From Actinomadura sp. J1-007 (lineage in GTDB: Bacteria; Actinomycetota; Actinomycetes; Streptosporangiales; Streptosporangiaceae), in the NCBI RefSeq assembly GCF_009793335.1, contig NZ_WING01000003.1, forward strand, positions 496,001-560,000: DNA of 64,000 bases, read 5' to 3'. Positions 20,131 to 28,836 of this stretch are shown piece after piece; position 1 is the first letter of the stretch; each line of letters starts with the position of its first letter. The notes under the pieces were generated by a model, which was not told where the DNA came from, did no database searches, and saw only the letters and a list, made by a program, of their open reading frames with translations. The position numbers and the translations under genes were made by a program.

Positions 20131-22313
20131 TGCCATCGCCGTCCGCCGTGTCCGCCGACCCGCGCGCGACGCCCCTCTCCCCCGCCGGACGACCCCCGGC
20201 GCCCCGCGTGACGCCCGTGCTCGCGGTCCTCGGGGGCCTCGCCGTCCTGGTCGCCGCGCTCGCCGTCGCCTCGCTGTTCGTCGGCGCGGGCGACACCCGC
20301 CCCGGCCGGGTGCTCGACTTCCTGCTGGATCGTTCCGGCGCCCGCGCCGACGGCCAGCTCCACACCGTCGTCGCGACGCTGCGGCTGCCCCGCACCCTCG
20401 CCGGGCTCGCGATCGGCGCCGCGCTCGGGCTCGCGGGCGCGCTGCTCCAGGCCGCCACCCGCAACCCGCTCGCCGAGACCGGGCTGCTCGGCGTGAACGG
20501 CGGGGCCGCGCTCGGCGTGGTCGTCGGCATCTCCTACTTCGGCGTCGGCTCGGGCTTCGGCTACATCCCCTGGGCCCTCGGGGGCGCGCTCGCCGCGAGC
20601 CTGCTCGTGCTGCTGCTCGCGGGCGCCGGGCGCGCGGGCGCCTCGCCGCTGCGCCTGGTCCTCGCCGGCGCCGCGATGACGTTCACCGTGACGGGCCTGA
20701 TCAACTTCATCGTGCTCGGGTCGGGCAAGACCTACGACGAGTACCGGTTCTGGGTGCTCGGCTCGCTGTCGGGCGTCACGTCGCGCTCGCTCACCGGCGT
20801 GCTGCCGGTGCTGGCCCTCGGCGCGCTCGCCGCGCTGCCCGCGATCCGCCCGCTGTCGGCGCTCGCCCTCGGCGACGACGCCGCCCGCGCGCTCGGGCAC
20901 CGGCCCGCGGTCACCCGCGTCGTCGTCGCGGCCGCGGTCACCCTGCTCGCCGCCGGGTCGGTCGCGCTCGCCGGTCCGCTGACGTTCCTCGGCCTCGTCG
21001 CCGGGTACGTCGCGCGCCGCCTGATGGGCCCGCGCACCGGCGCGCAGCTCGCCGCGTCCGCCCTGGTCGGCGCGGCCGTGCTGCTCACCGCCGACCTCGC
21101 CGCCCGCGTCGTGATCAAGCCGTACGAGACGTCGGTCGCGCTCGTGCTCGCGCTGATCGGCGGGCCGCTGCTGATCCTCATGGTCCGGTCGAGGAACGTG
21201 CTGCTGCTCGGCGGCCCCGCCGCCGTCTCCGGCGGCCCGGGCGGGCGGCGGGCCCCGGCGCGCGCGCACCGGGGCGGCGACGGCGGGCCCGACGACAGCC
21301 TCGTGCTCCGCGCGGGCGGGCTGTCGATGCTCGTGCCGCGCCGGGGCGCCGCCGCCGTGGCCGGCCTCGCCGTCCTGACCGCCGCCGCGCTCGGCCTGTG
21401 CGTCGTGCTCGGCTCGGCCGTGCTGACGCCGTCGCAGGCGCTGAACGCGCTGTTCGGCCACGGCACGCACGCCGCCGTCCTGATGGTGCGCGAGTTCAGC
21501 CTGCCGCGGATCGTCGCCGGCCTGCTGGTCGGCGCGGCGCTCGGCGTCGCGGGCTGCCTCACGCAGACGATGGCCCGCAACCGGCTCGCCACCCCCGACT
21601 TCCTCGGCGTGAACGAGGGCGCGACGTTCGCCGTGCTGCTCACCGTGCTCGGCAGCAGCACCGCCACGTTCGGCGCCTGGTGGTCCGGGCCGCTCGGCGC
21701 GCTGCTCGCCGCCGGGACGATCCTGCTCGTCGCGGGCCGCGGCGGCGCGCAGGGCTACCGGGTGCTGATCGTCGGCTTCGCGTTCGCGGCGGTGCTGCGC
21801 TCGCTGACCGAGCTGCTGCTCGCCAAGAAGGACCTCGACATCGCGCAGGCGATGTTCACCTGGAGCGTCGGCAGCCTCAACGGCCGCGGCTACTCGTCGA
21901 TCACCGCGCTCGCGATCGGGCTCGCGGTGCTGCTGCCGGCCGCGCTGCTCGCCGGGCGGCGGCTGCGGCTGCTGCGCTTCGGCGAGGACGTCGTGACCGT
22001 GCTCGGCACCGACCCCGCGCGGACCCGGCTGCTCGTCCTCGCCGTCGCGACCGCGCTCGCGGGGCTCGCCGTCGGCGTCGGCGGGCCGATCGGGTTCATC
22101 GCGCTCAGCGCCCCGGTCATCGCCGCCCGCATCGCCGGGCCCGCGCGCGTGCCGCTCGTCGCGTCCGCGCTGGTCGGCGCGGTCCTCGTGGCGGTCGCCG
22201 ACACCGTCGGGCGCACCGCGGCCGGCGACACCGAGATCCCGGTCGGCGCGATCGCCGGGATCGTCGCGGGGCCGTTCCTGCTGTACGTCCTGCTGCGCGA
22301 GCAGCGCACCTGA
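20130..22313 (+). CDS. Fused FecCD-type iron-siderophore ABC permease
   Basis: A 727-residue membrane protein made of two tandem FecCD/BtuC permease domains (about residues 30-360 and 400-727), each with around ten membrane segments. Both carry the LRLPR/FSLPR-IxxGLxxGAALGxAG motif and the cytoplasmic coupling segment (LGHRPA, LGTDPA). Most systems encode the two halves as separate genes; here they form one chain joined by a glycine/arginine-rich linker. With the ATPase that follows it would import the ferric siderophore. No substrate-binding lipoprotein gene lies nearby. The start is the ATG that abuts the iron box. Confidence 0.93.
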   Translation: MPSPSAVSADPRATPLSPAGRPPAPRVTPVLAVLGGLAVLVAALAVASLFVGAGDTRPGRVLDFLLDRSGARADGQLHTVVATLRLPRTLAGLAIGAALGLAGALLQAATRNPLAETGLLGVNGGAALGVVVGISYFGVGSGFGYIPWALGGALAASLLVLLLAGAGRAGASPLRLVLAGAAMTFTVTGLINFIVLGSGKTYDEYRFWVLGSLSGVTSRSLTGVLPVLALGALAALPAIRPLSALALGDDAARALGHRPAVTRVVVAAAVTLLAAGSVALAGPLTFLGLVAGYVARRLMGPRTGAQLAASALVGAAVLLTADLAARVVIKPYETSVALVLALIGGPLLILMVRSRNVLLLGGPAAVSGGPGGRRAPARAHRGGDGGPDDSLVLRAGGLSMLVPRRGAAAVAGLAVLTAAALGLCVVLGSAVLTPSQALNALFGHGTHAAVLMVREFSLPRIVAGLLVGAALGVAGCLTQTMARNRLATPDFLGVNEGATFAVLLTVLGSSTATFGAWWSGPLGALLAAGTILLVAGRGGAQGYRVLIVGFAFAAVLRSLTELLLAKKDLDIAQAMFTWSVGSLNGRGYSSITALAIGLAVLLPAALLAGRRLRLLRFGEDVVTVLGTDPARTRLLVLAVATALAGLAVGVGGPIGFIALSAPVIAARIAGPARVPLVASALVGAVLVAVADTVGRTAAGDTEIPVGAIAGIVAGPFLLYVLLREQRT

Positions 22314-22354
22314 CCGCGCCCCGACCGGGGCGAGGAGAGCCGGGAGGAGACGAA

Positions 22355-23257
22355 GTGGAACTGGTGGTCGAGGGGGTCCGGTCCGGGTACCCCGGGCTCG
22401 TCGCCGTGGACGGCGTGGACCTGCGGGTGCCGCCGGGGCGGGTGGTCGCGATCGTCGGCCCGAACGGCTGCGGCAAGTCCACGCTGCTGCGCGGCATGGC
22501 GCGCATCCACAAGCCCCTCGCCGGGCGGATCACCGTCGGCGGCCACGACATCTGGCGGCTGCGGCCCCGGCAGGCCGCGCACCACGTCACCCTGCTCCCC
22601 CAGTCGCCGGTCTCGCCCGAGGGCATCACCGTCGCCGGGCTCGTCGCATACGGCCGCCACCCCCACCAGGGCCTGTTCCGCCAGTGGTCGCGGGAGGACG
22701 AGCGGATCGCCGCCGAGTCGATGGCCGCGACCGGCGTCACCGGACTCGCGGGCCGCCGCGTCGACCAGCTCTCGGGCGGGCAGCGGCAGCGCTGCTGGCT
22801 CGCGATGGTCCTCGCCCAGCAGACGCCGGTGACCCTGCTGGACGAGCCGACCAGCGCGCTCGACCTCGGGCACCAGGTGGAGGTGCTGGAGCTGGTCCGC
22901 TCGGTGGCGCGGGGCGGCCGGACGGTCGTCATGGTGCTGCACGACATCGCCTCCGCCGCGCGCTACGCCGACGTGCTCGTCGCGATGCGTTCCGGCAAGG
23001 TCGTCGCGTCGGGCGCGCCGAAGGACGTCGTCGACTCCGCCCTGATCCGCGAGCTGTACGACGTGGACGCCGACATCCTGGCGGCGCCCGGCGACGGCGC
23101 TCCGCTCGTCGTCCCGTCCGCCACGTCGACTGTCCCGGCGGCGGACGCGGAGCCCGGCCGGGTGAACGGTGAGCGGGACGGCGGCAGGGACGACGCCGTG
23201 GACGCCGTGGACGCCGTGGAGGGCGCGCAGGCGGGCGCCGTGGCCGACGTCCGGTGA
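22355..23257 (+). CDS. Iron-siderophore ABC transporter ATP-binding protein
   Basis: A FecE/FepC-type ATPase of 300 residues from GTG 22355, preceded by GGGAGGAGA. Walker A is GPNGCGKST, the signature is LSGGQRQRCWLAMVLAQQ, Walker B is VTLLDEPTSALD, and the switch His is in VMVLHDI. The C-terminus has an extra acidic tail of about 40 residues (DDAVDAVDAVEGAQ) not needed for the fold. It should pair with the fused permease upstream. Its stop overlaps the esterase start (GTGA). Confidence 0.93.
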   Translation: MELVVEGVRSGYPGLVAVDGVDLRVPPGRVVAIVGPNGCGKSTLLRGMARIHKPLAGRITVGGHDIWRLRPRQAAHHVTLLPQSPVSPEGITVAGLVAYGRHPHQGLFRQWSREDERIAAESMAATGVTGLAGRRVDQLSGGQRQRCWLAMVLAQQTPVTLLDEPTSALDLGHQVEVLELVRSVARGGRTVVMVLHDIASAARYADVLVAMRSGKVVASGAPKDVVDSALIRELYDVDADILAAPGDGAPLVVPSATSTVPAADAEPGRVNGERDGGRDDAVDAVDAVEGAQAGAVADVR

Positions 23258-24440
23258 TCGGGCCGTCCGCCGCGCAGATCGAGCCGTTCGAGCCGCTGCC
23301 GGTCGTGCCGTGCGTGCCGGAGGAGACGCGGCCCGCGCGGACGCCGCTCGTGCGGGACCTCGGCGACGGGCACCACGCCGTGACGTTCCTCTGGCACGGC
23401 GAGGCCGAACGGGTCCTCGTGCTGGTCAACACGGTCGCCGAGGGGCACCGCGACGACCTCGGGCCCGTCTCGATGGAACGGATCGAGGGGACCGACGTGT
23501 GGCACCGCACGTTCCGGTGCCGTTCCGACCTGCGCGCCACGTACCAGCTCTATCCCGCGCACGGCCCGGTCGACGCCGCCGACCCGGAGGTCTGGGCGCA
23601 CGTGCGGCGCCGCGCGATCCCCGACCCGCTGAACCCGGACCGCCTCCCGTCGTGGATCCCCGGGGCGGTGACGTCGGTGCTGGAACTGCCCGGCGCGCCG
23701 CCGCAGCCCTGGCTGCGGCCCCGGCCCGGCGTCCCGGCGGGCGCGGTCACCGGGCACCGGGTGCCGAGCGCGGCGCTGGGCGGCGACCGGACCGTGCACG
23801 TGTACGTCCCGGCGGCCGGGCCCGCGGGCGGCGAGCCGTACGACCTGATCGTCCTCCTGGACGGCGACCTGTGGACGGGCGCGGTGCCGTTCGCGCCGAC
23901 ACTCGACAACCTGATCGCCGAGGGCCGCATCCCGCCGGCCGTCGCGCTGATGCCCGCCTCCGGCGGCTACACCGCCCGCAACGCCGAGCTGGGCGGCGAC
24001 GAGGCGTTCCTGGAGTTCCTCACGCGCGAGCTGCCGGAGTGGGCGGCGGCGCGCCTGCCGGTCACCGCCGACCCCGGCCGGTCGGTGATCGCGGGCAGAG
24101 CCTCGGCGGGCGCGCGGCGGCGGCAGCGGCGCTCCGCGCGCCCGGCCGGTACGGCCGAGTGATCGCGCAGTCGGGCGCGTTCTGGCTGGACGGCGAGTCG
24201 CTCACCCGCGGGGTCCGGCCCTCGCCCGTCCGCTTCCACCTGGAGGTCGGGCGCTGCGAGTGGCGGCTGCGGCCCGCGGTGCTGCGCTTCCGCGACGCGC
24301 TGCGCGCGACCGGGCACGACGCGGCGTACCGCGAGTACACCGGCGGCCACGACCTCGCCTGCTGGCGCGGCGGCCTCGCCGACGCCCTCCGCGCCCTTGC
24401 GCGTCCGGGGACCGGCGTTCAGCATGAGGGGGTCCGGTGA
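23254..24440 (+). CDS. fes: Fes-like siderophore esterase, one apparent frameshift
   Basis: A cytoplasmic hydrolase of about 395 residues that would cleave imported ferric-siderophore esters to release iron. The N-terminal Fes domain (VTFLWHGEAERVLVLVN, TDVWHRTFRC) is followed by an esterase-D fold. The nucleophile elbow is split: the frame breaks near 24095 in IAG-QSLGG, and one extra C restores GQSLGG. The rest carries IAQSGAFWLDGES and the catalytic His in GGHDLACWRGGLADAL. A Fes-type esterase implies a siderophore with ester bonds. Third gene of the uptake operon. Confidence 0.87.
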
Positions 24441-24518
24441 GGGCGGGGCAGACGGTGACGCCCTTGCGCCGTACTGGTCGGCGACCGTGCCTCTCGCCCC
24501 GCCCCACCGCGCGGTCCC

Positions 24519-26153
24519 TCAGGCGGCCCGGCCGGTGAGGGAGCGGCCCGGGTCCTCCGGCGCGGCGAGCCGTTCCGGCGCGTCCGCCGTGTAGTCGTCC
24601 GCCTCGGTCTCGTCGTCGCCGCCCGGCACGTTCAGCAGCCGGAGCGCGACGGTGAGGACGACCGCCACGAGCATGTTCAGCACGAACGCCGTCAGCGCGA
24701 TGTAGCCCGTCCGCCCGATGAACGGCATGTCGGCGATGGGCGCGCCGAAGTGCTCCTGCGTCGGCGACGAGGTGCCGTACGCGGTGACCGTCCCGTAGAC
24801 CATCCCGGCCGCCCAGCCCGCGAGCAGCGCCCAGCGGTGCATCCAGCGCGTGTAGACGCCGATCGCGATGGCCGGGAACGTCTGCACGACCCAGATCCCG
24901 CCGAGCAGCTGGAGGTTGATCGCCAGGGACTTGTCGAACCCCAGCACGAACACCAGCGCCCCCAGCTTGACCAGCAGCGACACGAGCTGCGAGACCCGCG
25001 TCTCCTCCTCCGGCGTGGCGTCCGGCCGGACGAACGCGGTGTAGACGTTGCGGGTGAACAGGTTGGACGCGGCGATCGACATGATGGCCGCCGGCACCAG
25101 CGCGCCGACGCCGATCGCGGCGAACGCGACGCCCGCGAACCAGTCCGGGAAGACCTGGTCGAACAGCTCGGGGACGGCGAGCTGCGGGTTGCCGGCCTTC
25201 CGCACGGCGGCCGACACGCCCGGGTGCGCCAGCGCCATGTAGCCGAGCAGCGCGAGCAGGCCGAGCATCAGCGAGTACGCGGGCAGCAGCGCGGCGTTCC
25301 TCTTGATCACCTCGCGCCGCCCGGCGGCGAGCGCGCCGGTCACGCTGTGCGGGTAGATGAACAGCGCGAGCGACGACCCGAGCGCGAGCGTCCCGTACGC
25401 CCAGTGCGTCATGTCGGTGGTGAGCAGCGACCCGGACGGCTTGCCGGTCGCCGGGTTCGGCTTGGCGAGCGCCGCTCCCGCGTCGTCGAAGACGCTCCCC
25501 CACCCGCCGAGCCGCGTCGGGATGTAGACGACCGCCACGATGATCACGATGTAGATCAGCGCGTCCTTGACGAACGCGATCAGCGCGGGCGCCCGCAGCC
25601 CCGAGGTGTAGGTGTACGCGGCGAGCAGCGCGAACGCGATGAACAGCGGCAGGTCCTTGGCGAGGCCCGACCCGGTGACGCCCATGACCGTCAGCACCGC
25701 CTGGATGCCGACGAGCTGGAGCGCGATGTACGGCATCATCGCGAGGATCCCGGTCAGCGCGACCGCGAGCCCGAGCGCCCGCGAGCCGTACCGCCCGCGC
25801 ACGAAGTCGGCGGCCGTCACGTACCCGTGGCGCTGCGCCACCGACCACAGCCGCGGCCCGATCAGGAACACGATCGGGTACGCGATCGCGCCGTACGGCA
25901 CCGACCAGAACCCCATCGCGCCGCCCGCGAACACCGCCGCCGGGACCGCGACGAACGTGTAGGCGCTGTAGAGGTCGCCGCCGAGCAGGAACCACGTGAC
26001 GAACGTCCCGAAGCTGCGCCCGCCGAGCCCCCACTCGTCCAGGTGCATGAGGGTCTGCCCGCGCCGCCATCGGGCGGCGGCGAACCCGACCACGGTGACG
26101 GCCGCGAAGAAGAAGACGAAGATGCCGAGCTCGACGCCGTTGACGTCCTTCAC
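24519..26153 (-). CDS. Sodium/solute symporter (SSS family, monocarboxylate type)
   Basis: A Na+ (or H+)-coupled symporter of 544 residues with about 13 membrane segments. Family blocks include FVTWFLLGGDLYSAYTFVAVPA, GYVTAADFVRGRYGSRALGL and ALVPAAIMSIAASNLFTRNVY (quoted in part). The pairing with a small DUF3311 protein is typical of MctP/MctC-type carriers that import acetate, propionate or pyruvate, so a monocarboxylate is the best guess. The ATG at 26153 overlaps the upstream stop (ATGA). The C-terminus has an acidic cytoplasmic tail. Confidence 0.88.
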   Translation of the reverse strand: MKDVNGVELGIFVFFFAAVTVVGFAAARWRRGQTLMHLDEWGLGGRSFGTFVTWFLLGGDLYSAYTFVAVPAAVFAGGAMGFWSVPYGAIAYPIVFLIGPRLWSVAQRHGYVTAADFVRGRYGSRALGLAVALTGILAMMPYIALQLVGIQAVLTVMGVTGSGLAKDLPLFIAFALLAAYTYTSGLRAPALIAFVKDALIYIVIIVAVVYIPTRLGGWGSVFDDAGAALAKPNPATGKPSGSLLTTDMTHWAYGTLALGSSLALFIYPHSVTGALAAGRREVIKRNAALLPAYSLMLGLLALLGYMALAHPGVSAAVRKAGNPQLAVPELFDQVFPDWFAGVAFAAIGVGALVPAAIMSIAASNLFTRNVYTAFVRPDATPEEETRVSQLVSLLVKLGALVFVLGFDKSLAINLQLLGGIWVVQTFPAIAIGVYTRWMHRWALLAGWAAGMVYGTVTAYGTSSPTQEHFGAPIADMPFIGRTGYIALTAFVLNMLVAVVLTVALRLLNVPGGDDETEADDYTADAPERLAAPEDPGRSLTGRAA

Positions 26154-26449
26154 TCCTCCTCACCCCGCTCGGAGCCCGCGGGGCCCTCGGGACCCGCGGA
26201 GCCCGCGGGAGGCGCTGGAGGCTCGGGCCGCGCGCGCGTCCGTGTGAGGAGGTGCGAGCCGCCGATGCAGGCCGCCGTCAGCACCACCCACACGAGCTGC
26301 CACCAGTAGAAGAACGGGAAGCCCGCGATCCGCGGGTCCTCCCTCGCGTAGCTCGGGACGGCCAGGTAGACGGCGAACGGGACCGCGAGCAGCACGCCCG
26401 CCGCCGCCCGCCGGGCGGCGGGGACGCGGGCGCGTGGCGTCGTGCTCAT
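26150..26449 (-). CDS. DUF3311 small membrane protein
   Basis: A 99-residue protein with two membrane segments (GVLLAVPFAVYLAVPSYA and FFYWWQLVWVVLTAACIGG). The middle (RIAGFPFFYWWQ) is the DUF3311 signature. Proteins of this type are almost always encoded just before an SSS symporter and are probably an accessory subunit. ATG 26449 is chosen because of the GGAGG ahead of it. The C-terminus is rich in Pro, Gly and Glu. Confidence 0.85.
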   Translation of the reverse strand: MSTTPRARVPAARRAAAGVLLAVPFAVYLAVPSYAREDPRIAGFPFFYWWQLVWVVLTAACIGGSHLLTRTRARPEPPAPPAGSAGPEGPAGSERGEEE

Positions 26450-26489
26450 GGACGGACCTCCGGGAGCTGGGACGGCCGACGTGAAGGAC

Positions 26490-26505
26490 ATCGCCCCTAG
26501 GCGAT
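26490..26505. promoter_or_regulatory. Inverted repeat upstream of the DUF3311-symporter operon
   Basis: ATCGCC and GGCGAT form a perfect 6-bp inverted repeat with a 4-bp centre, about 40 bp upstream of the DUF3311 start. It is well placed for an operator. No regulator gene is adjacent, and the binding protein is unknown. Confidence 0.35.
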
Positions 26506-26557
26506 CTTCGTTACCGCCCCCGCCCGCGGGCGGCGCCTCCGCCCCGGCCCGGCGTCC

Positions 26558-27067
26558 TCAGAGGTCGATCCGGGTGACGCGGTCGGTCACCGGCGCCAGG
26601 CACGCGCCGCTGCTGCACGCGCCGTACGACACCACCACCTCGGCCGCGGGACCCGTGCGCCGCACCGGAAGCGACAGCGTGACCGGCCCGTCCGGGTAGA
26701 CCGGCAGGCTGACCTTCAGCGCGGGCAGGGCGAGCGTCCGCGCCGCCCGGTCCGCCGTGGGACGGCCCGTGGCGGTCAGGCCCGAGCGCACGCCGAGCCG
26801 GGTCGGGACGCCGAGCCCGTCCACGCCGCCGGACGGAAGGTCGACGCTGTAGACGTGGAAGCCCGCCCGCGTCGGCCGGAACACCGCCTCGACCCGCGCC
26901 CCGGTCACGGTGATCGACACCTCGACGCCGCTCTCGACGAAGCGGGCGGTCGCGGGCCGCGCGTCCCGCCGCTCCCCGCCGTCCCCTCCGTCCCCGCACG
27001 CGGGGGTGAGCACCGCGAGCGCGCCGAGGACCAGCGCCGGCGCGGCGGCGCGCGCCGTCCGCCTCAC
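26558..27067 (-). CDS. Putative lipoprotein with a DsbD N-domain-like fold
   Basis: An exported 169-residue protein. From GTG 27067 it begins RRTARAAAPALVLGALAVL and TPAC, a lipoprotein-like signal with Cys at residue 23. The C-terminal VSYGACSSGACLAPVTDRV resembles the redox-active loop of the periplasmic DsbD N-terminal domain (two Cys followed by P-x-T), although the Cys spacing is four residues rather than five. AGFHVYSVDLPSGG also fits that domain. It may pass electrons to or from the thioredoxin-like lipoprotein encoded upstream. An alternative GTG at 27130 would add 21 residues from an 18-bp repeat; the closer start has GAAGGG ahead of it. Confidence 0.6.
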   Translation of the reverse strand: MRRTARAAAPALVLGALAVLTPACGDGGDGGERRDARPATARFVESGVEVSITVTGARVEAVFRPTRAGFHVYSVDLPSGGVDGLGVPTRLGVRSGLTATGRPTADRAARTLALPALKVSLPVYPDGPVTLSLPVRRTGPAAEVVVSYGACSSGACLAPVTDRVTRIDL

Positions 27068-27070
27068 GTC

Positions 27071-27120
27071 CGGCGTCCCTTCAACGGTCGGCGTCCCGTC
27101 AACGGTCGGCGTCCGGTCAT
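27071..27120. repeat. 18-bp direct repeat between the redox lipoprotein genes
   Basis: CGGCGTCCCTTCAACGGT at 27071, CGGCGTCCCGTCAACGGT at 27089 and a shortened third copy at 27107 lie between the two possible starts of the DsbD-like gene. If the upstream start were used, they would encode a TPTVDG/TPTVEG repeat. Confidence 0.7.
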
Positions 27121-27126
27121 CGCGCC

Positions 27127-27696
27127 TCACCGCCAGCGCTTGAGGTGGCGGGCGACCTGGCGGGGCGTCATCGTGGCGGCGGTGGCGAACGACCCGTCGT
27201 TCGTCGTGGCGCGGACCCGGCCGGACGGGGTGAGCACGACCAGCGCGGGAATGCCGCTCTTCTGGAGGTCGATCCGGTACTTTCTCGCCACCGCGAGGTT
27301 GCGGTCGAACCGGCCGACGTCAATGGCGACGACGTGGAAGCCGCCGATGACGGGCCTTACCGTCGCCGTGCGGAAGTACCGTTCGAGCACGACGCAGTCG
27401 GGGCACCAATCCGCGCCGAAATCGAGCAGGACGGGACGCTTGTCGGCCTTGGCCTTCGCGAGCGCCGCGGCGATGTCGGCCTTCGGGTCACGGTCGGGGT
27501 CGTACCCCTTGGGCAGCGGCTCGGGCTTGGGAGGCCGGGCAGCGGGACCGGCCGGCGCCGAGCCGTTCGCGGGCGTGCTCGGGGCGGCGCTCGGAGCCGT
27601 GCTCGTACCGGCCCCGCCGTTCGATTCCGACGAGCCCGAATCTCCGCAGGCGGCGACGGCGAAAAGCGCGGCGGCGAGAATGGCGCAGGACTTCAC
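27127..27696 (-). CDS. Thioredoxin-family lipoprotein
   Basis: A 189-residue exported redox protein. GTG 27696 gives a lipoprotein signal (KSCAILAAALFAVAAC) and then a long Ser/Ala/Pro/Gly spacer (residues 25-70). The thioredoxin domain has VLLDFGADWCPDCVVLERYF with a CPDC active site and the cis-Pro in KSGIPALVVLTPSG. The DSBD-gamma-like WC-x-x-C context suggests thiol exchange at the outer face of the membrane. It overlaps the DsbD-N-like gene (GTGA). The membrane electron carrier normally joining these two domains is not present here. Confidence 0.85.
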   Translation of the reverse strand: MKSCAILAAALFAVAACGDSGSSESNGGAGTSTAPSAAPSTPANGSAPAGPAARPPKPEPLPKGYDPDRDPKADIAAALAKAKADKRPVLLDFGADWCPDCVVLERYFRTATVRPVIGGFHVVAIDVGRFDRNLAVARKYRIDLQKSGIPALVVLTPSGRVRATTNDGSFATAATMTPRQVARHLKRWR

Positions 27697-27839
27697 GGGG
27701 GACTCCCACTTCTCGGCGCGGAAGGGGACAACAGTAGCGATCTTCGGGAGCCGTTCCGCCCGGATACGCCGACCGTGGCCGGAACCTGCCGTCGGTTTTC
27801 CGCCAGCGGGCCCGCGTCCCCGCACCGCATCCTGGAGGC

Positions 27840-28784
27840 ATGGACTTCCGTTTCGGTGTCGTCGGCGAGTCGGTCCGCACCGCCGGCGACCTGCTCTCCA
27901 CGGCGCGCCGCGCCGAGGAGCTGGACTACGCCACGCTGACGCTGCGTGACCACCTCATCCCGGACGGCTTCGGCGACCAGCTCGCCCCGATGGTCGCGCT
28001 GACGGCCGCCGCCGCCGCGACCACGCGGCTGCGGGTGGGGACGCTCGTGCTCGCCAACGACTACCGCCACCCCGCCTTCGTCGCCAAGGAGGCCGCGACG
28101 CTCGACGCCGTCTCCGGCGGCCGTTTCGAGCTCGGGCTCGGCGCGGGCTGGCTGCGCGAGGAGTACGAGCGGGCGGGCCTCCCGTTCGACCCGGCCCGCG
28201 TCAGGGTGGACCGCCTGGAGGAGTCGCTCCGGATCGTCACGAGCCTCCTGGACGGCGAGAAGACGACCTTCGCGGGCGAGCACTACCGGGTGGACGGCCT
28301 CACCGTGCACCCGGTGCCCCCGCGCCGCCCGCCCCTGCTCGTCGGGGCGGGCAGCCGCCGCATGCTCGGCCTCGCCGGACGGTACGCCGACATCGCGGGC
28401 GTCCTCCCCCGGGCCCTGCCGAACGGGACGATCTCCGACGAGCTGACCGAGCGGCTCCCGGACACCATCGCCCGCAAGGTCGGCTGGGTGAGGGAGGCCG
28501 CCGAGGCGGCCGGAGGCCGCGACGTCGAGCTCAGCATGCTCGTGTACCCGGCGTTCGGCCCCGACCCGCGCCGGGCCGCCGCGAAGGTCGCGGTCCTGCG
28601 CGGCTGGGGCGCCTCGTCGGCCGGCCTCGTCCTCGACATGCCGTCGCAGTTCGTCGGGCCGCCCGAGCACATCGCCGAGCAGATGGCGGCCCGCCGCGAG
28701 CGCTTCGGGTTCTCCTACTACCTGGTCTCCGACGCCGACATGGAGGCGTTCGCCCCGGTCGTCGCCCTGCTGAACGGCCGCTGA
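27840..28784 (+). CDS. LLM-class F420-dependent oxidoreductase
   Basis: A flavin/F420-dependent TIM-barrel enzyme of 314 residues from ATG 27840. It begins MDFRFGVVGESVRTAGDLLS and has ATTRLRVGTLVLANDYRHPA, VSGGRFELGLGAGWLREEY and a C-terminal VLDMPSQFVGPPEHIAEQM. These match the MSMEG_2516-like F420 subgroup common in actinobacteria. The substrate is unknown. It stands alone on the plus strand and converges with the propeller protein gene, with a strong hairpin between the two stops. Confidence 0.87.
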   Translation: MDFRFGVVGESVRTAGDLLSTARRAEELDYATLTLRDHLIPDGFGDQLAPMVALTAAAAATTRLRVGTLVLANDYRHPAFVAKEAATLDAVSGGRFELGLGAGWLREEYERAGLPFDPARVRVDRLEESLRIVTSLLDGEKTTFAGEHYRVDGLTVHPVPPRRPPLLVGAGSRRMLGLAGRYADIAGVLPRALPNGTISDELTERLPDTIARKVGWVREAAEAAGGRDVELSMLVYPAFGPDPRRAAAKVAVLRGWGASSAGLVLDMPSQFVGPPEHIAEQMAARRERFGFSYYLVSDADMEAFAPVVALLNGR

Positions 28785-28790
28785 GCCGCC

Positions 28791-28831
28791 GGAGGGCCGC
28801 CGGGCCGCGTACGGCGGTCCGGCGGCCCTCC
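28791..28831. terminator. Bidirectional terminator hairpin
   Basis: GGAGGGCCGCCGG (28791-28803) and CCGGCGGCCCTCC (28819-28831) are a perfect 13-bp inverted repeat. A smaller GCCG/CGGC hairpin sits inside the loop. It lies between the stops of two convergent genes and has no U-run, as is usual for actinomycete terminators. Confidence 0.75.
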
Positions 28832-28836
28832 CGGGT

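Noticed and set aside
24441..24504. Terminator between fes and the symporter gene
   Set aside because: GGGCGGGGC and GCCCCGCCC pair, but with a loop of about 46 bases; the structure is too loose to support.
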